Assembly: GCF_000732725.1 (NCBI RefSeq)
Contig: NZ_JPNB01000003.1
Coordinates: forward strand, 62,001-126,000
Length of the DNA: 64,000 nucleotides
Direction: 5' to 3'
DNA from: Kineothrix alysoides
Lineage (GTDB): Bacteria; Bacillota; Clostridia; Lachnospirales; Lachnospiraceae
In this document: positions 18,743 to 25,790 of the stretch, piece after piece
Layout: every line of letters begins with the position of its first letter
How positions within the stretch are numbered: position 1 is the stretch's first letter
Position numbers and translations under genes: made by a program
Notes under the pieces: model-generated
Database searches by the model: none
What the model saw: the letters and a program-made list of their open reading frames with translations, nothing else
What the model was told of the DNA's origin: nothing

Positions 18743-19543
18743 TTACATGCTGTGTCTCCAATCCTCCAGCAATAGCGCGAGCAATTCCTTCAATTCCTCC
18801 TGCTGATTTTCGTCCAAGGCTGAGAATATATCCTTATTTCCCAGCCCGCAATGATGATTCTCCACATGAGCTTTGCCCGTTTCCGTCAGCCTTACCTGCG
18901 TCTTTCTCTTATCCTCTTCATCCCTTATACGTTCTACCAAGCCTTTACTCTCCATCTTGGACAAAATTTCACTCATCGAGCCGGGTTGTACGCGAAGCAT
19001 TTCCTGAAGTTCTTTCTGGCTCAGCTCACTTCTCTCAGAAAGGATATGCAAGATTCTTCCTTGTCCGCTCTGTCTGCCTGCACGGTGATACAGAATGTGT
19101 CCGCAGACTCTCAGCATTCCTAATAAATCCTCAGGGTTATCATATTCCTCTCTTCCACGATGGTTCCGTTTACGGCATCTGCCATGCTCATGCTTTGACT
19201 CATCTCCTTGAAATCCGCCCCGGCCGCATCCATGCCCGCCATGTCCATGCTCTGATTTTCCTTCAAATCCTCGGCTGCATCCATGCTGGCCATGCTCATG
19301 CATTCCTCTTTCATTCTCGCGCTCGTCGCATGTTGCTTGCTCCTGTCCTCTTCCTTTGGTCTCTTCATAATGTCCTTGTCTTTCATTCCGGCCTTCATGA
19401 TCCGAAACGTTTCTTGATATCCCGACATCTAAGTCAATTCCTTCCGCTCGAAGGCTTTCAAGATACCTTCTGCCTTTTCCGCAGCGTAAATCATCTATTG
19501 AGCATTGTCTCGAACATTGATTACAATTCGTTATGTTTGTCAT
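18743..19543 (-). CDS. MarR-family regulator with Cys-motif head and His/Gly-rich insert
   Basis: 266 residues from ATG 19543 (AAGGA about 8 bases upstream). Residues 1-30 hold clustered cysteines (CNQCSRQC and a further C in DDLRCGKGRRY). Residues 45-130 are rich in His, Gly, Cys, Glu and Arg (for example HGHGGHGCGRG). The C-terminal 130 residues are a MarR winged helix (LSQKELQEMLRVQPGSMSEI, then the wing DEEDKRKTQVRLTETG). The MarR part should bind the AGGTACCT sites in its own promoter. The Cys/His-rich head suggests metal or redox sensing; this is inference. It is divergent from nothing and ends near the ABC permease 3' end, so it is probably monocistronic. Confidence 0.8.
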   Translation of the reverse strand: MTNITNCNQCSRQCSIDDLRCGKGRRYLESLRAEGIDLDVGISRNVSDHEGRNERQGHYEETKGRGQEQATCDERENERGMHEHGQHGCSRGFEGKSEHGHGGHGCGRGGFQGDESKHEHGRCRKRNHRGREEYDNPEDLLGMLRVCGHILYHRAGRQSGQGRILHILSERSELSQKELQEMLRVQPGSMSEILSKMESKGLVERIRDEEDKRKTQVRLTETGKAHVENHHCGLGNKDIFSALDENQQEELKELLALLLEDWRHSM

Positions 19544-19570
19544 AATATATTCCTTCTTTCTTTTAAATTT

Positions 19571-19624
19571 AATTAGGTACCTTAACAATATAATATTTTC
19601 TTTACATTGTCAAGGCACCTAATT
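19571..19624 (-). promoter_or_regulatory. MarR promoter flanked by two operator arms
   Basis: A 19-bp inverted repeat with two mismatches (AATTAGGTACCTTAACAAT at 19571-19589; its complement-like copy at 19606-19624). Each arm contains the near-palindrome AGGTACCT/AGGTGCCT. The right arm overlaps a -35 TTGACA and the left one lies just after the -10 TATTGT (17-bp spacer), fitting autorepression. Confidence 0.75.
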
Positions 19625-19689
19625 ATTTTTTTATTAATTACATATCACTACCCTATTCTATTCTCCTGCACTTTATACCTTACACTCAA

Positions 19690-20121
19690 TCACCTTGCCG
19701 CATATGCCTGTTCAAGTGCATTTTCAACGGCCTTTTTAAGAACAATACTGGAATTTGTCGCTCCCGATACCTCATCAACATCTATTCTTTGTTCTTCAAC
19801 GATTTTATCTACTACCACCTCTGCAGATTCTCCGCTCTCATTTTTATGCTCTAATATGTTGATATTCTCGATCTTTCCGGCGTGCACGGTAACTTCTACC
19901 TTTGCATATATAAAATTGACATTACATTCTCCTATATAAACTCCGTCCGCAGCCTCCGAAACATCTATCTCTCCAAAAGCAATACTTTTAACCGCCTGTT
20001 TGTAATCCGAGACATTTTTCAGATAAACTGCAAGACAAGCAAAAGCAAGAAACACAACAAATACTATAGTATAAATAACAATCTTTTTCCCGGATACTTT
20101 CCTTTTATTCCTTTTATTCAT
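19690..20121 (-). CDS. Membrane-anchored FMN-binding domain protein
   Basis: About 143 residues. A basic N-terminus and one membrane segment (IVIYTIVFVVFLAFACLAVY) precede an extracytoplasmic FMN-binding domain ending in VSGATNSSIVLKKAVENAL. The SGAT-type motif is where ApbE attaches FMN covalently to Thr in related domains. A role in extracytosolic flavin electron transfer is likely from the family. It follows the iron-sulfur flavoprotein gene (82-base gap) and the TetR gene. A paralogue lies at 22357-22752. The ATG at 20121 is used; a TTG four codons upstream has better ribosome-site spacing and is possible. Confidence 0.8.
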   Translation of the reverse strand: MNKRNKRKVSGKKIVIYTIVFVVFLAFACLAVYLKNVSDYKQAVKSIAFGEIDVSEAADGVYIGECNVNFIYAKVEVTVHAGKIENINILEHKNESGESAEVVVDKIVEEQRIDVDEVSGATNSSIVLKKAVENALEQAYAAR

Positions 20122-20202
20122 TTTACTAACCAACCTTTCCTTCGATGTGCTGCCCTTTGACAGCAGACACAAAACCGTGAGCAAAAACTTTTCCGTTTCT
20201 TT

Positions 20203-20778
20203 TCAAACTATACATCTATCAATCTTTCTAACCAACGCTTCCGATAACTCTTTTCCTTTTCTTTTGGCGGCATTCGTACATACAACCCTACCCGCACAAC
20301 TCATTCCGGCAGCCTTGAAAAATTCATCCATGCTGCGAATTGCATATCTGCTTTGACCGCATATCCACGAAAAAGGAAATGGTGCATTGCACGCCGTCAA
20401 AACTACATACTTCTTTCCCGGCAAACGCGGCTTGGGAAAAGTATTGGTTTCCTCTATTGCCGTTCCCAATAAACGGTCAAACATATTTTTTACACAAGCA
20501 GGCACATTTGCCCAGTATATTGGAGCGGCGAGAATAACCATATCACATTCTTTCATCAAAGATGCAATTTCCTGCAGGCCATCCTTCTGAATACAAACTC
20601 CCGTCCGAATACAAGCCCGGCAACCTTTGCAAAAACCTAACTGCTTTTCATATAGATTTATCCTGCTTATTTCATACTCTGCCCCTTCTGATGAGCGAAT
20701 CGCGCAGTCGAGCATGCTCCCTGTTATTCCGTTTGTATGCGGCCCTCCTAAAATGGCAAGTATCTTTTTACTTTTCAT
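20203..20778 (-). CDS. Iron-sulfur flavoprotein (NADPH-dependent FMN reductase-like, flavodoxin fold)
   Basis: 192 residues from ATG 20778 (GGGGG 7 bases upstream). The flavodoxin-fold start ILAILGGPHTNGITGSMLD binds FMN phosphate. A compact cysteine cluster C-x2-C-x2-C-x5-C (CKGCRACIRTGVC) matches the motif that holds a 4Fe-4S cluster in archaeal and clostridial iron-sulfur flavoproteins. AAPIYWANVPACVKNMFDR is typical of the family. It would pass electrons between ferredoxin or NAD(P)H and FMN. The start lies 11 bases inside the TetR gene, and an FMN-binding membrane protein follows, so the operon looks like a regulated flavin electron-transfer unit. Confidence 0.85.
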   Translation of the reverse strand: MKSKKILAILGGPHTNGITGSMLDCAIRSSEGAEYEISRINLYEKQLGFCKGCRACIRTGVCIQKDGLQEIASLMKECDMVILAAPIYWANVPACVKNMFDRLLGTAIEETNTFPKPRLPGKKYVVLTACNAPFPFSWICGQSRYAIRSMDEFFKAAGMSCAGRVVCTNAAKRKGKELSEALVRKIDRCIV

Positions 20779-21418
20779 ACGTTTTCCCCCTAATCGTGAT
20801 AGAATGATACAGCGTATCAAAACCATACTCCAGAAACTCTTCTTTGGACATTTCCATTCCTTTTTCAATATAATGTTCCTTGTTTGCCGCCGTCTGAACC
20901 AAACCGGACAGCATCCCCCAAAATACAAATATTGTAGGCAAAATCTTTATGTCGGCATATATTTCCCCTCTCGCGATCCCATCGCACAAAAACTGCCTTA
21001 TCTTTTCGTTGATTTCCTCTCCTACACGATATGTCTCCCGCTCCTCCGACAAATAGCTTCCACTTTCAAAATCAATATTAATCTTATCCAGCGCCATTTT
21101 AAAATAAAAAGGAAATTCCTCCTGATATTGCACTAAACCATGGCAAATATAGTCATACCTGGTCCTCGTCGTTTCCTGCCTCTCCAAAGCGGCCGCAATA
21201 TAAGCATACAGCTTCTTCATACTCTCCAGCACCAGCAATCGGACAATCTCTTCCTTATTTTCAAAATACACATACAAAGTAGCCTTACTATACCCCGCCG
21301 CCTTCGCTATATCGTCCATAGACGTCGCTTCTATACCATTTTTCATAAAAAGTTCCTGAGCTGCGGAAGCAATATTTTCACGGTGTACACTCTTCGGTTC
21401 TTTTTTTCTTCGTCCCAT
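20768..21418 (-). CDS. TetR/AcrR-family regulator
   Basis: 216 residues from ATG 21418, preceded by GAGG about 7 bases upstream. The HTH is TSMDDIAKAAGYSKATLYVY followed by FENKEEIVRLL. The C-terminal ligand-binding half is unassigned. It is first in an operon with an iron-sulfur flavoprotein (overlapping stop/start) and an FMN-binding protein. A consensus promoter with an AATTAAAC / GTTTAATT palindrome lies just upstream, indicating autoregulation. A second, divergent TetR gene starts 334 bases away. Confidence 0.88.
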   Translation of the reverse strand: MGRRKKEPKSVHRENIASAAQELFMKNGIEATSMDDIAKAAGYSKATLYVYFENKEEIVRLLVLESMKKLYAYIAAALERQETTRTRYDYICHGLVQYQEEFPFYFKMALDKINIDFESGSYLSEERETYRVGEEINEKIRQFLCDGIARGEIYADIKILPTIFVFWGMLSGLVQTAANKEHYIEKGMEMSKEEFLEYGFDTLYHSITIRGKTYEK

Positions 21419-21437
21419 GATCGACCTCATTTCATTT

Positions 21438-21484
21438 AATTAAACTTACGGTTTAATTATAGTATTGTATTTTATTTTTGTCAA
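21438..21484 (-). promoter_or_regulatory. Consensus promoter and operator of the TetR-flavoprotein operon
   Basis: On the minus strand TTGACA (21484-21479), a 17-bp spacer and TATAAT (21461-21456) form a perfect sigma-A promoter. A palindrome with 8-bp arms AATTAAAC / GTTTAATT (21438-21458) overlaps the -10 and start point, as expected for TetR repression. Confidence 0.85.
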
Positions 21485-21592
21485 TTTGTATTTTAATACG
21501 AAAAAAGGATGTTTCTTTCTGATACCTGCTGATAAATCATTCTCGTATCTTAATCTAACAATTAATGACCCTTAGAAATGTAGTAATATATT

Positions 21593-21682
21593 GATTATTA
21601 TAGGTAGATTGATTATTTGAAGTTCATTGATTATCAGAAGTGCATTGATTATCCGAAGTGCATTGATTATCCGAAGTGCATT
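21593..21682 (+). repeat. Five tandem 18-bp repeats ending at a -35 box
   Basis: Units of GATTATCCGAAGTGCATT start at 21593 (degenerate), 21611, 21629, 21647 and 21665. The last two are identical, and divergence increases away from the promoter. The array ends where the -35 TTGACA of the next TetR gene begins. Confidence 0.85.
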
Positions 21683-21709
21683 GACATAATGCGATTATCG
21701 ACATATAAT
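21681..21709 (+). promoter_or_regulatory. Perfect consensus promoter for the second TetR operon
   Basis: TTGACA (21681-21686), a 17-bp spacer and TATAAT (21704-21709). Transcription would start near 21716, which rules out upstream ATGs and supports the start at 21752. Confidence 0.85.
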
Positions 21710-21724
21710 TATATCGTAAATAAA

Positions 21725-21739
21725 ATTAACACTGTTAAT
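21725..21739. promoter_or_regulatory. Palindromic operator ATTAACA-C-TGTTAAT
   Basis: A perfect 7-bp inverted repeat around one base, in the 5' leader 12 bases before the TetR start codon. It is well placed for autorepression by the TetR protein encoded next. Confidence 0.7.
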
Positions 21740-21751
21740 CGAGGTAGTTAT

Positions 21752-22360
21752 ATGGGTATCAAAGAACGGCGTGATATTGAAAAAGCAGAAATGAAAAAGA
21801 AAATAAAAGATGCCGCTATTGAACTTATTGAACAAGAGGGATATGAAAAATTGTCAATAAGAAAGATAGCTGCTAAAATTGAGTATTCTCCGACCACAAT
21901 TTACCTTTACTACAAAGACAAAGCAGAGATTATTACAGATATGTCCTCCGATCTTTATCATAAAATTGAGAGCAATACTGCCGCTATCATGAGTGATGAC
22001 TCCATGCTTTCCATAGATCAACGAGTGCATAGCCTCTTGAACGGCTTTGTTACGAGCCTTTGCGATGAGCCGGAAATGGCAAAAGCTATTATGTATAGTG
22101 AAACAAATGTCATATTTGCTAATGAAAATAAAAATAATAAGCCTTCTAATTCGGGAATAGATATGCTTGATAATTTCCTTGCTGACGGAATAGCCCAAAA
22201 AGTTCTGAAGCCAAATGCAATAAATACTTCATGGATGATAATTAGTGCATTACTCGGCTTCGCTATGTGTGCAATAGAAAATCAATTATATAAACTGGAG
22301 GATTTCGATCGGCTTGTGAATGATTTCGTAGAAGTCCTAATGGGGGGAATCAGACAATGA
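21752..22360 (+). CDS. TetR/AcrR-family regulator
   Basis: 202 residues from ATG 21752 (GAGG 7 bases upstream; downstream of the predicted transcription start). The frame is open further upstream through the tandem repeats, but that part would not be transcribed. HTH: LSIRKIAAKIEYSPTTIYLY, then YKDKAEIITDM. The C-terminal half resembles the TetR_C domains of many Clostridia regulators. The stop overlaps the ATG of an FMN-binding protein gene (ATGA), so the two are translationally coupled. The divergent TetR-flavoprotein operon has the same theme. Confidence 0.88.
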   Translation: MGIKERRDIEKAEMKKKIKDAAIELIEQEGYEKLSIRKIAAKIEYSPTTIYLYYKDKAEIITDMSSDLYHKIESNTAAIMSDDSMLSIDQRVHSLLNGFVTSLCDEPEMAKAIMYSETNVIFANENKNNKPSNSGIDMLDNFLADGIAQKVLKPNAINTSWMIISALLGFAMCAIENQLYKLEDFDRLVNDFVEVLMGGIRQ

Positions 22361-22752
22361 CTACATCAAAAAGTATAATAGCAAAGACTCTCAAAATAAT
22401 AGCAATCATATTTACTATTCTATTGTGTATTATTATTGTCTTATTGCTGACACAAAAGCCAAAAGACTTAGAAATCTTAAATGTTGATGTGTCTGCGATC
22501 AAAGATGGCATTTATGTTGGAAATGCCGACAATGGATTAGTAAAGGCTGCCGTATCGGTAGAAATTAGTAACGGGATGATTCTAAATATATCCATATTAG
22601 AACATGATAATTTATTAGGTAAGCCCGCCGAAAAAATTATTGACAGTATTGTTGAACAGCAATCATTGGACGTAGATGCTATCACTTCTGCAACATATAG
22701 CAGCGACACTATACGAAAAGCTGTAGAAAATGCTTTGCGGCAGGGAGAATAA
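22357..22752 (+). CDS. Membrane-anchored FMN-binding domain protein (paralogue)
   Basis: 131 residues: a cytoplasmic basic start, a membrane helix (IIAIIFTILLCIIIVLLL), and an FMN-binding domain with KDGIYVGNA and ITSATYSSDTIRKAVENAL. It is clearly homologous to the protein at 19690-20121 over the whole domain (shared LEH, KAVENAL). The flavinylation motif reads TSATY rather than SGATN, so covalent FMN attachment is less certain. It is controlled with the upstream TetR gene. The IS110 element lies about 150 bases downstream. Confidence 0.8.
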   Translation: MTTSKSIIAKTLKIIAIIFTILLCIIIVLLLTQKPKDLEILNVDVSAIKDGIYVGNADNGLVKAAVSVEISNGMILNISILEHDNLLGKPAEKIIDSIVEQQSLDVDAITSATYSSDTIRKAVENALRQGE

Positions 22753-22787
22753 GAAATTATCTACAAACAGATAAACGGCTTGCCTTC

Positions 22788-22811
22788 ATAATTCGAAGTA
22801 CTTTGAATTAT
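22788..22811. terminator. Palindromic stem after the FMN-binding gene
   Basis: ATAATTC / GAATTAT arms around AAGTACTT form a near-perfect 24-base palindrome 35 bases after the stop. No T-run follows, so it may be a protein site rather than a terminator. Confidence 0.35.
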
Positions 22812-22956
22812 CAACATTTGACATATGAGGTGACAAACTATAAATAGTCAAGGGGTTTTTAAAAAAAATCTTTAGTGATAAAAAAGGATATAGCAAACAA
22901 GTCATCTGAAAACACCGTATTTCAGATGGGATAATGATGTTCTTATGATACAGCTG

Positions 22957-24132
22957 CTATTGGAGCTTCTGAGCGTTAAAGTCTACCCCTTGCCTCTCCA
23001 ATGCATGGATGACTCTAACAAGTTTCTTTGCCACATGAGTGATAGCAACCCTGTAGGGCTTGCCTTCTCCCCGTTTTTTCGCATAGTAGGCGGCGAATGT
23101 CATATCAAAGTGGATTAAAGGAAGGCAGCAATTGATGAGGACATACCGGAGCCCCGGCGAGCCATGTTTTACCATCCCTCCTCCGTGTGATTCTGTTCCG
23201 GAATCGTTTACACCTGGTTCGATCCCTGCAAATGCGAGCATCTGGGCTGGTGTTGAAAAGTTCGATATATCTCCATATTCCGAATAGATAACGGCGGCAG
23301 ATATAGTCCCGATGCCAGGAACAGACATATAGTGAGGATGTACTTCCTCGATCAGCTTGTTGATTTCTGTTTCAAGCGTGTCAATCTCTTTTACGAGAGA
23401 CTGGTACAGGGTGAGCAGGCTGTTCCGTTCCACATCAAAAATAGAGTTGTTTACACCGACCGTATTGGCGGCAAGCTCCTTTAACCGAAGGAACTGTTGG
23501 GGAGAAAAATTACCCCTTGATAAAGAGCGGAGCTTCTCATAGGATGCGGAATTCATTCTTGCCATCTTTTCGGCGGAACCGTAGTTTTCAAGCAGATACA
23601 GAGCGGTCTTAGAGAAACGCTCATGAAAGAAGGGCTTGAATTCGGGGAAGGTGTGATCCAGCACATTGGTAATCTTTACAAGATAAAAAGAACGCTGTCG
23701 AACTAGTCTGTCACGCAAACGAGTTAATGACTTTAAGGAATAAGCGTGGTAAAATCCTTTTGAGTGGGGTTTGTACTCGACAGTCATTAACCACCGGGCT
23801 ATTGATTCGCAGTCAACAGAGTCGGTCTTGGTTCGCCTTAGAGATGTGGATTTCTTGTATTCCTTGATGAGAACTGGATTAATTTCCATGAAGCTGTGGT
23901 TGGCATTTTCAAGGAAGAGTTCAAGATTGAGGGCATAGTGGGCTGTTGATTCAAACCCTATCTTTATGTCCTGAGGATTGGAGAGAGAATGAAAAATAGT
24001 GAGTAGCTGTTCAAAGCCTGCCTTATCATTTTTAATAGAAAACTTTGAAACAACCTTTTGATCCGTTGCTGAAATAATACAGCAATCATGTTTGTACTTG
24101 GAAATATCAATTCCAATAAAGTACATCGACAT
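22957..24132 (-). CDS. IS110-family transposase (RNA-guided recombinase)
   Basis: 391 residues. The N-terminal DEDD (RuvC-like) domain shows Asp in YFIGIDISKYKHD, Glu in GFESTAHY and the KTDSVDCESIARW segment. The C-terminal Tnp domain shows SVPGIGTISAAVIYSEYGD and the Ser-containing HGSPGLRYVL region where the serine nucleophile lies in this family. The length is normal, with no frameshift. ATG 24132 is set by AGGAGG 9 bases upstream. Family knowledge: these enzymes use a bridge RNA encoded in the element's end to pair donor and target DNA. The element sits between the FMN-binding gene and the DUF6544-like gene. Confidence 0.92.
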   Translation of the reverse strand: MSMYFIGIDISKYKHDCCIISATDQKVVSKFSIKNDKAGFEQLLTIFHSLSNPQDIKIGFESTAHYALNLELFLENANHSFMEINPVLIKEYKKSTSLRRTKTDSVDCESIARWLMTVEYKPHSKGFYHAYSLKSLTRLRDRLVRQRSFYLVKITNVLDHTFPEFKPFFHERFSKTALYLLENYGSAEKMARMNSASYEKLRSLSRGNFSPQQFLRLKELAANTVGVNNSIFDVERNSLLTLYQSLVKEIDTLETEINKLIEEVHPHYMSVPGIGTISAAVIYSEYGDISNFSTPAQMLAFAGIEPGVNDSGTESHGGGMVKHGSPGLRYVLINCCLPLIHFDMTFAAYYAKKRGEGKPYRVAITHVAKKLVRVIHALERQGVDFNAQKLQ

Positions 24133-24159
24133 AGAGTTATACCTCCTGATATGTATTTT

Positions 24160-24317
24160 GGCACTGTTGTCTTCCACAGAGAATCCGGCTGTGTAATCAC
24201 GTAAATAGAAACGTCAGGCGTTAACAAACTGATCAACAGTAATAGACGAAAAGCTGTGGTCTGAGTCACCTCGGAACAGTCAAAGCTGTAAATATATAGG
24301 TACAGATCCACAGTGCC
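24160..24317 (-). ncRNA. Candidate IS110 bridge RNA
   Basis: The region lies upstream of the transposase, where IS110-group bridge RNAs are encoded. It is bounded by GGCACTGT (24160-24167) and ACAGTGCC (24310-24317), which pair perfectly. It contains further small stems such as CACAG-loop-CTGTG at 24175-24193. The length of 158 bases is similar to the known ~177-nt RNA of IS621. Loop assignments were not attempted. Confidence 0.5.
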
Positions 24318-24416
24318 TTATCAAATATATCAGAGATGGATTAAAATGCCCAGAGAATCTGGGAGAAAGGAAAAATCCAATTACCATCTGAGATAATTGG
24401 ATTATACGTGTAATAT

Positions 24417-25274
24417 ATGATTTGGATTGTAATAGTTTGGATTGCGCTGGCAATCACAGTGATTTACCTGGCAATACCCGGCGGAAGACTTCGGAAACAG
24501 TATCTGGCAGATGTAAAAGGTTCTTTGGCTGAAACCAATAGGCAGGAAAGCACACAAAGTATATTTACGGAAGATTATGTTGCCAAGCTGCCTGCTTTGC
24601 TCCGTCAGCATATCATCAATGGAGGATACATCGGAAAACCTATTATGAATAACATGCTAATATATTTCCGCAACACAAAGTTTCGTATCTCAGCGGACAA
24701 AAAACCAATTAAGATTAAATTCATGCAGGTCAATTTTGTAAACAGGCCTGACAGGCATGCTTTCTTGACAGGACGAATTGCCGGAATTCCATTGCAGGCT
24801 AAAGACAGTATGTTGGACGGATTCGGTTCTATGACCGGTGTCCTTGCCAAGCAGTTTCAGCTCTTCCGTTCTACCGGCGCAGAAATGGATCAGGGGCAAT
24901 TGATAACGGCACTGGCAGATGCAGTATATATGCCGTCCTTATTTTTACAGGAGTATGTTTCATGGGCCGACATTGACGACCACACTATCGAAGGTAAGAT
25001 TTCATGGAAGGGCATTTCCGCCAAGGGAAGATTTTCTTTTGATACCAATGGCAACATTAGTCGTTTTGATACCAACGATCGATATATGGATGAAAATGGA
25101 AAAGGCAGTTCACTGGTACCGTGGCATGTAATCTATTCTGATTATAAAGAACAGAACGGTTACTTTCAGCCGGGAAGTGTCAGCGTAAATTGGATGCTCC
25201 CGGATGGTGACAACACCTATTTTGTGAGCGACCACATTGAGGTTCAATACTCAATAGATGAAACAATTTTATAG
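24417..25274 (+). CDS. DUF6544/DUF6920-like membrane-anchored protein
   Basis: 285 residues. One N-terminal membrane helix (MIWIVIVWIALAITVIYLAI) is followed by an all-beta-looking soluble domain. Motifs seen are LPALLRQHI near 60, MYMPSL-like AVYMPSLFLQEYVSWADIDD, GRFSFDTNGNISRFD and PWHVIYSDYKEQNGYFQPGS. This pattern recalls the DUF6544/DUF6920 proteins of unknown function; the assignment is from memory and moderate. No ribosome site is visible before ATG 24417, and the IS110 element ends only some tens of bases upstream. The gene may therefore have lost its own promoter and leader, or be read from the element. Confidence 0.6.
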   Translation: MIWIVIVWIALAITVIYLAIPGGRLRKQYLADVKGSLAETNRQESTQSIFTEDYVAKLPALLRQHIINGGYIGKPIMNNMLIYFRNTKFRISADKKPIKIKFMQVNFVNRPDRHAFLTGRIAGIPLQAKDSMLDGFGSMTGVLAKQFQLFRSTGAEMDQGQLITALADAVYMPSLFLQEYVSWADIDDHTIEGKISWKGISAKGRFSFDTNGNISRFDTNDRYMDENGKGSSLVPWHVIYSDYKEQNGYFQPGSVSVNWMLPDGDNTYFVSDHIEVQYSIDETIL

Positions 25275-25316
25275 CTTAATTATTTGGTATTCTTATCAAC
25301 AGCCTTTATTGAATAC

Positions 25317-25345
25317 TTGTGAAATACATCAAGTCATGTTACAAT
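25317..25345 (+). promoter_or_regulatory. Promoter of the tRNA gene
   Basis: TTGTGA, a 17-bp spacer and TACAAT end 10 bases before the tRNA 5' end. Confidence 0.6.
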
Positions 25346-25355
25346 TTTATATTAT

Positions 25356-25428
25356 GGAGGCATAGCTCAGCCGGGAGAGCACTTGCTCGACAAGCAAGGG
25401 GTCGCTGGTTCAAGTCCAGTTGTCTCCA
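25356..25428 (+). tRNA. tRNA-Val (anticodon GAC)
   Basis: A full cloverleaf can be drawn. The acceptor GGAGGCA pairs with TGTCTCC, the D-stem is GCTC/GAGC, the anticodon stem is CTTGC/GCAAG around TCGACAA, and the T-arm is GCTGG-TTCAAGT-CCAGT. The discriminator is A; CCA is not encoded. The anticodon GAC reads GUC/GUU. Position 33 reads C instead of the nearly universal U, which is odd for an elongator tRNA. A T-run follows directly as terminator. Confidence 0.85.
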
Positions 25429-25439
25429 TTATTTTTTTA

Positions 25440-25790
25440 CTTTCCTATTGCTCACATAATATCACATCACTTCTTCAATTAACTCTTTATCCGATACTCC
25501 TTCCTGTTTCCTACTGCATTATAATTGGCCCGGAAGCAGAATGTTACTCTTTTCTTATTATCCAAACATATTTTTTCAACCACTTTACACACTAAAAATT
25601 ATGAAGAAATAATGTAACGAGTTATTATGAAATTATTTTTCGGTATGTATTAATTGTACCGACTGATTCATCTTCTGTCCGGCATTGGTTTTGTGGGCTT
25701 TGGAAATGCAATTGTCCATAAGGCAGCCAAAGAGCGCTGCCTTACCAATTCAAATTCACAATATGTTTATACATAAGCAGAAAAAGCACA
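25440..25790. other. Intergenic stretch with one stem-loop, no supported gene
   Basis: About 350 bases, AT-rich at the left. A perfect 8-bp hairpin AAGGCAGC / GCTGCCTT at 25720-25743 lies about 50 bases past the GtrA-like stop and may end that transcript, though no T-run follows. A short coding-like patch on the plus strand (25654-25770) has no ribosome site. Nothing else was recognised. Confidence 0.5.

Larger units (their letters stand above)
22895..24370 (-). mobile_element. IS110-family insertion sequence (edges approximate)
   Basis: One intact transposase gene with a noncoding region of about 200 bases on its 5' side and a short one on its 3' side, the layout of the IS110 group. A 9-bp hairpin CATCTGAAA / TTTCAGATG at 22903-22928 lies at the 3' end. 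A motif CAGAGAATCYGG occurs at 24176 and again near 24352. The second copy may mark the left terminus. IS110 elements lack terminal inverted repeats, so the ends cannot be fixed by eye. Confidence 0.7.

Noticed and set aside
18724-19545. 273-codon plus-strand frame opposite the MarR gene
   Set aside because: Mirror of the His/Gly-rich coding region, no promoter or ribosome site of its own.
21593-21682. CRISPR-like array
   Set aside because: The units are contiguous 18-bp repeats without spacers and no cas genes are present; it is a promoter-linked tandem repeat.
25383-25595. Open frame beginning inside the tRNA gene
   Set aside because: Overlaps the tRNA and its T-run; no start signals.
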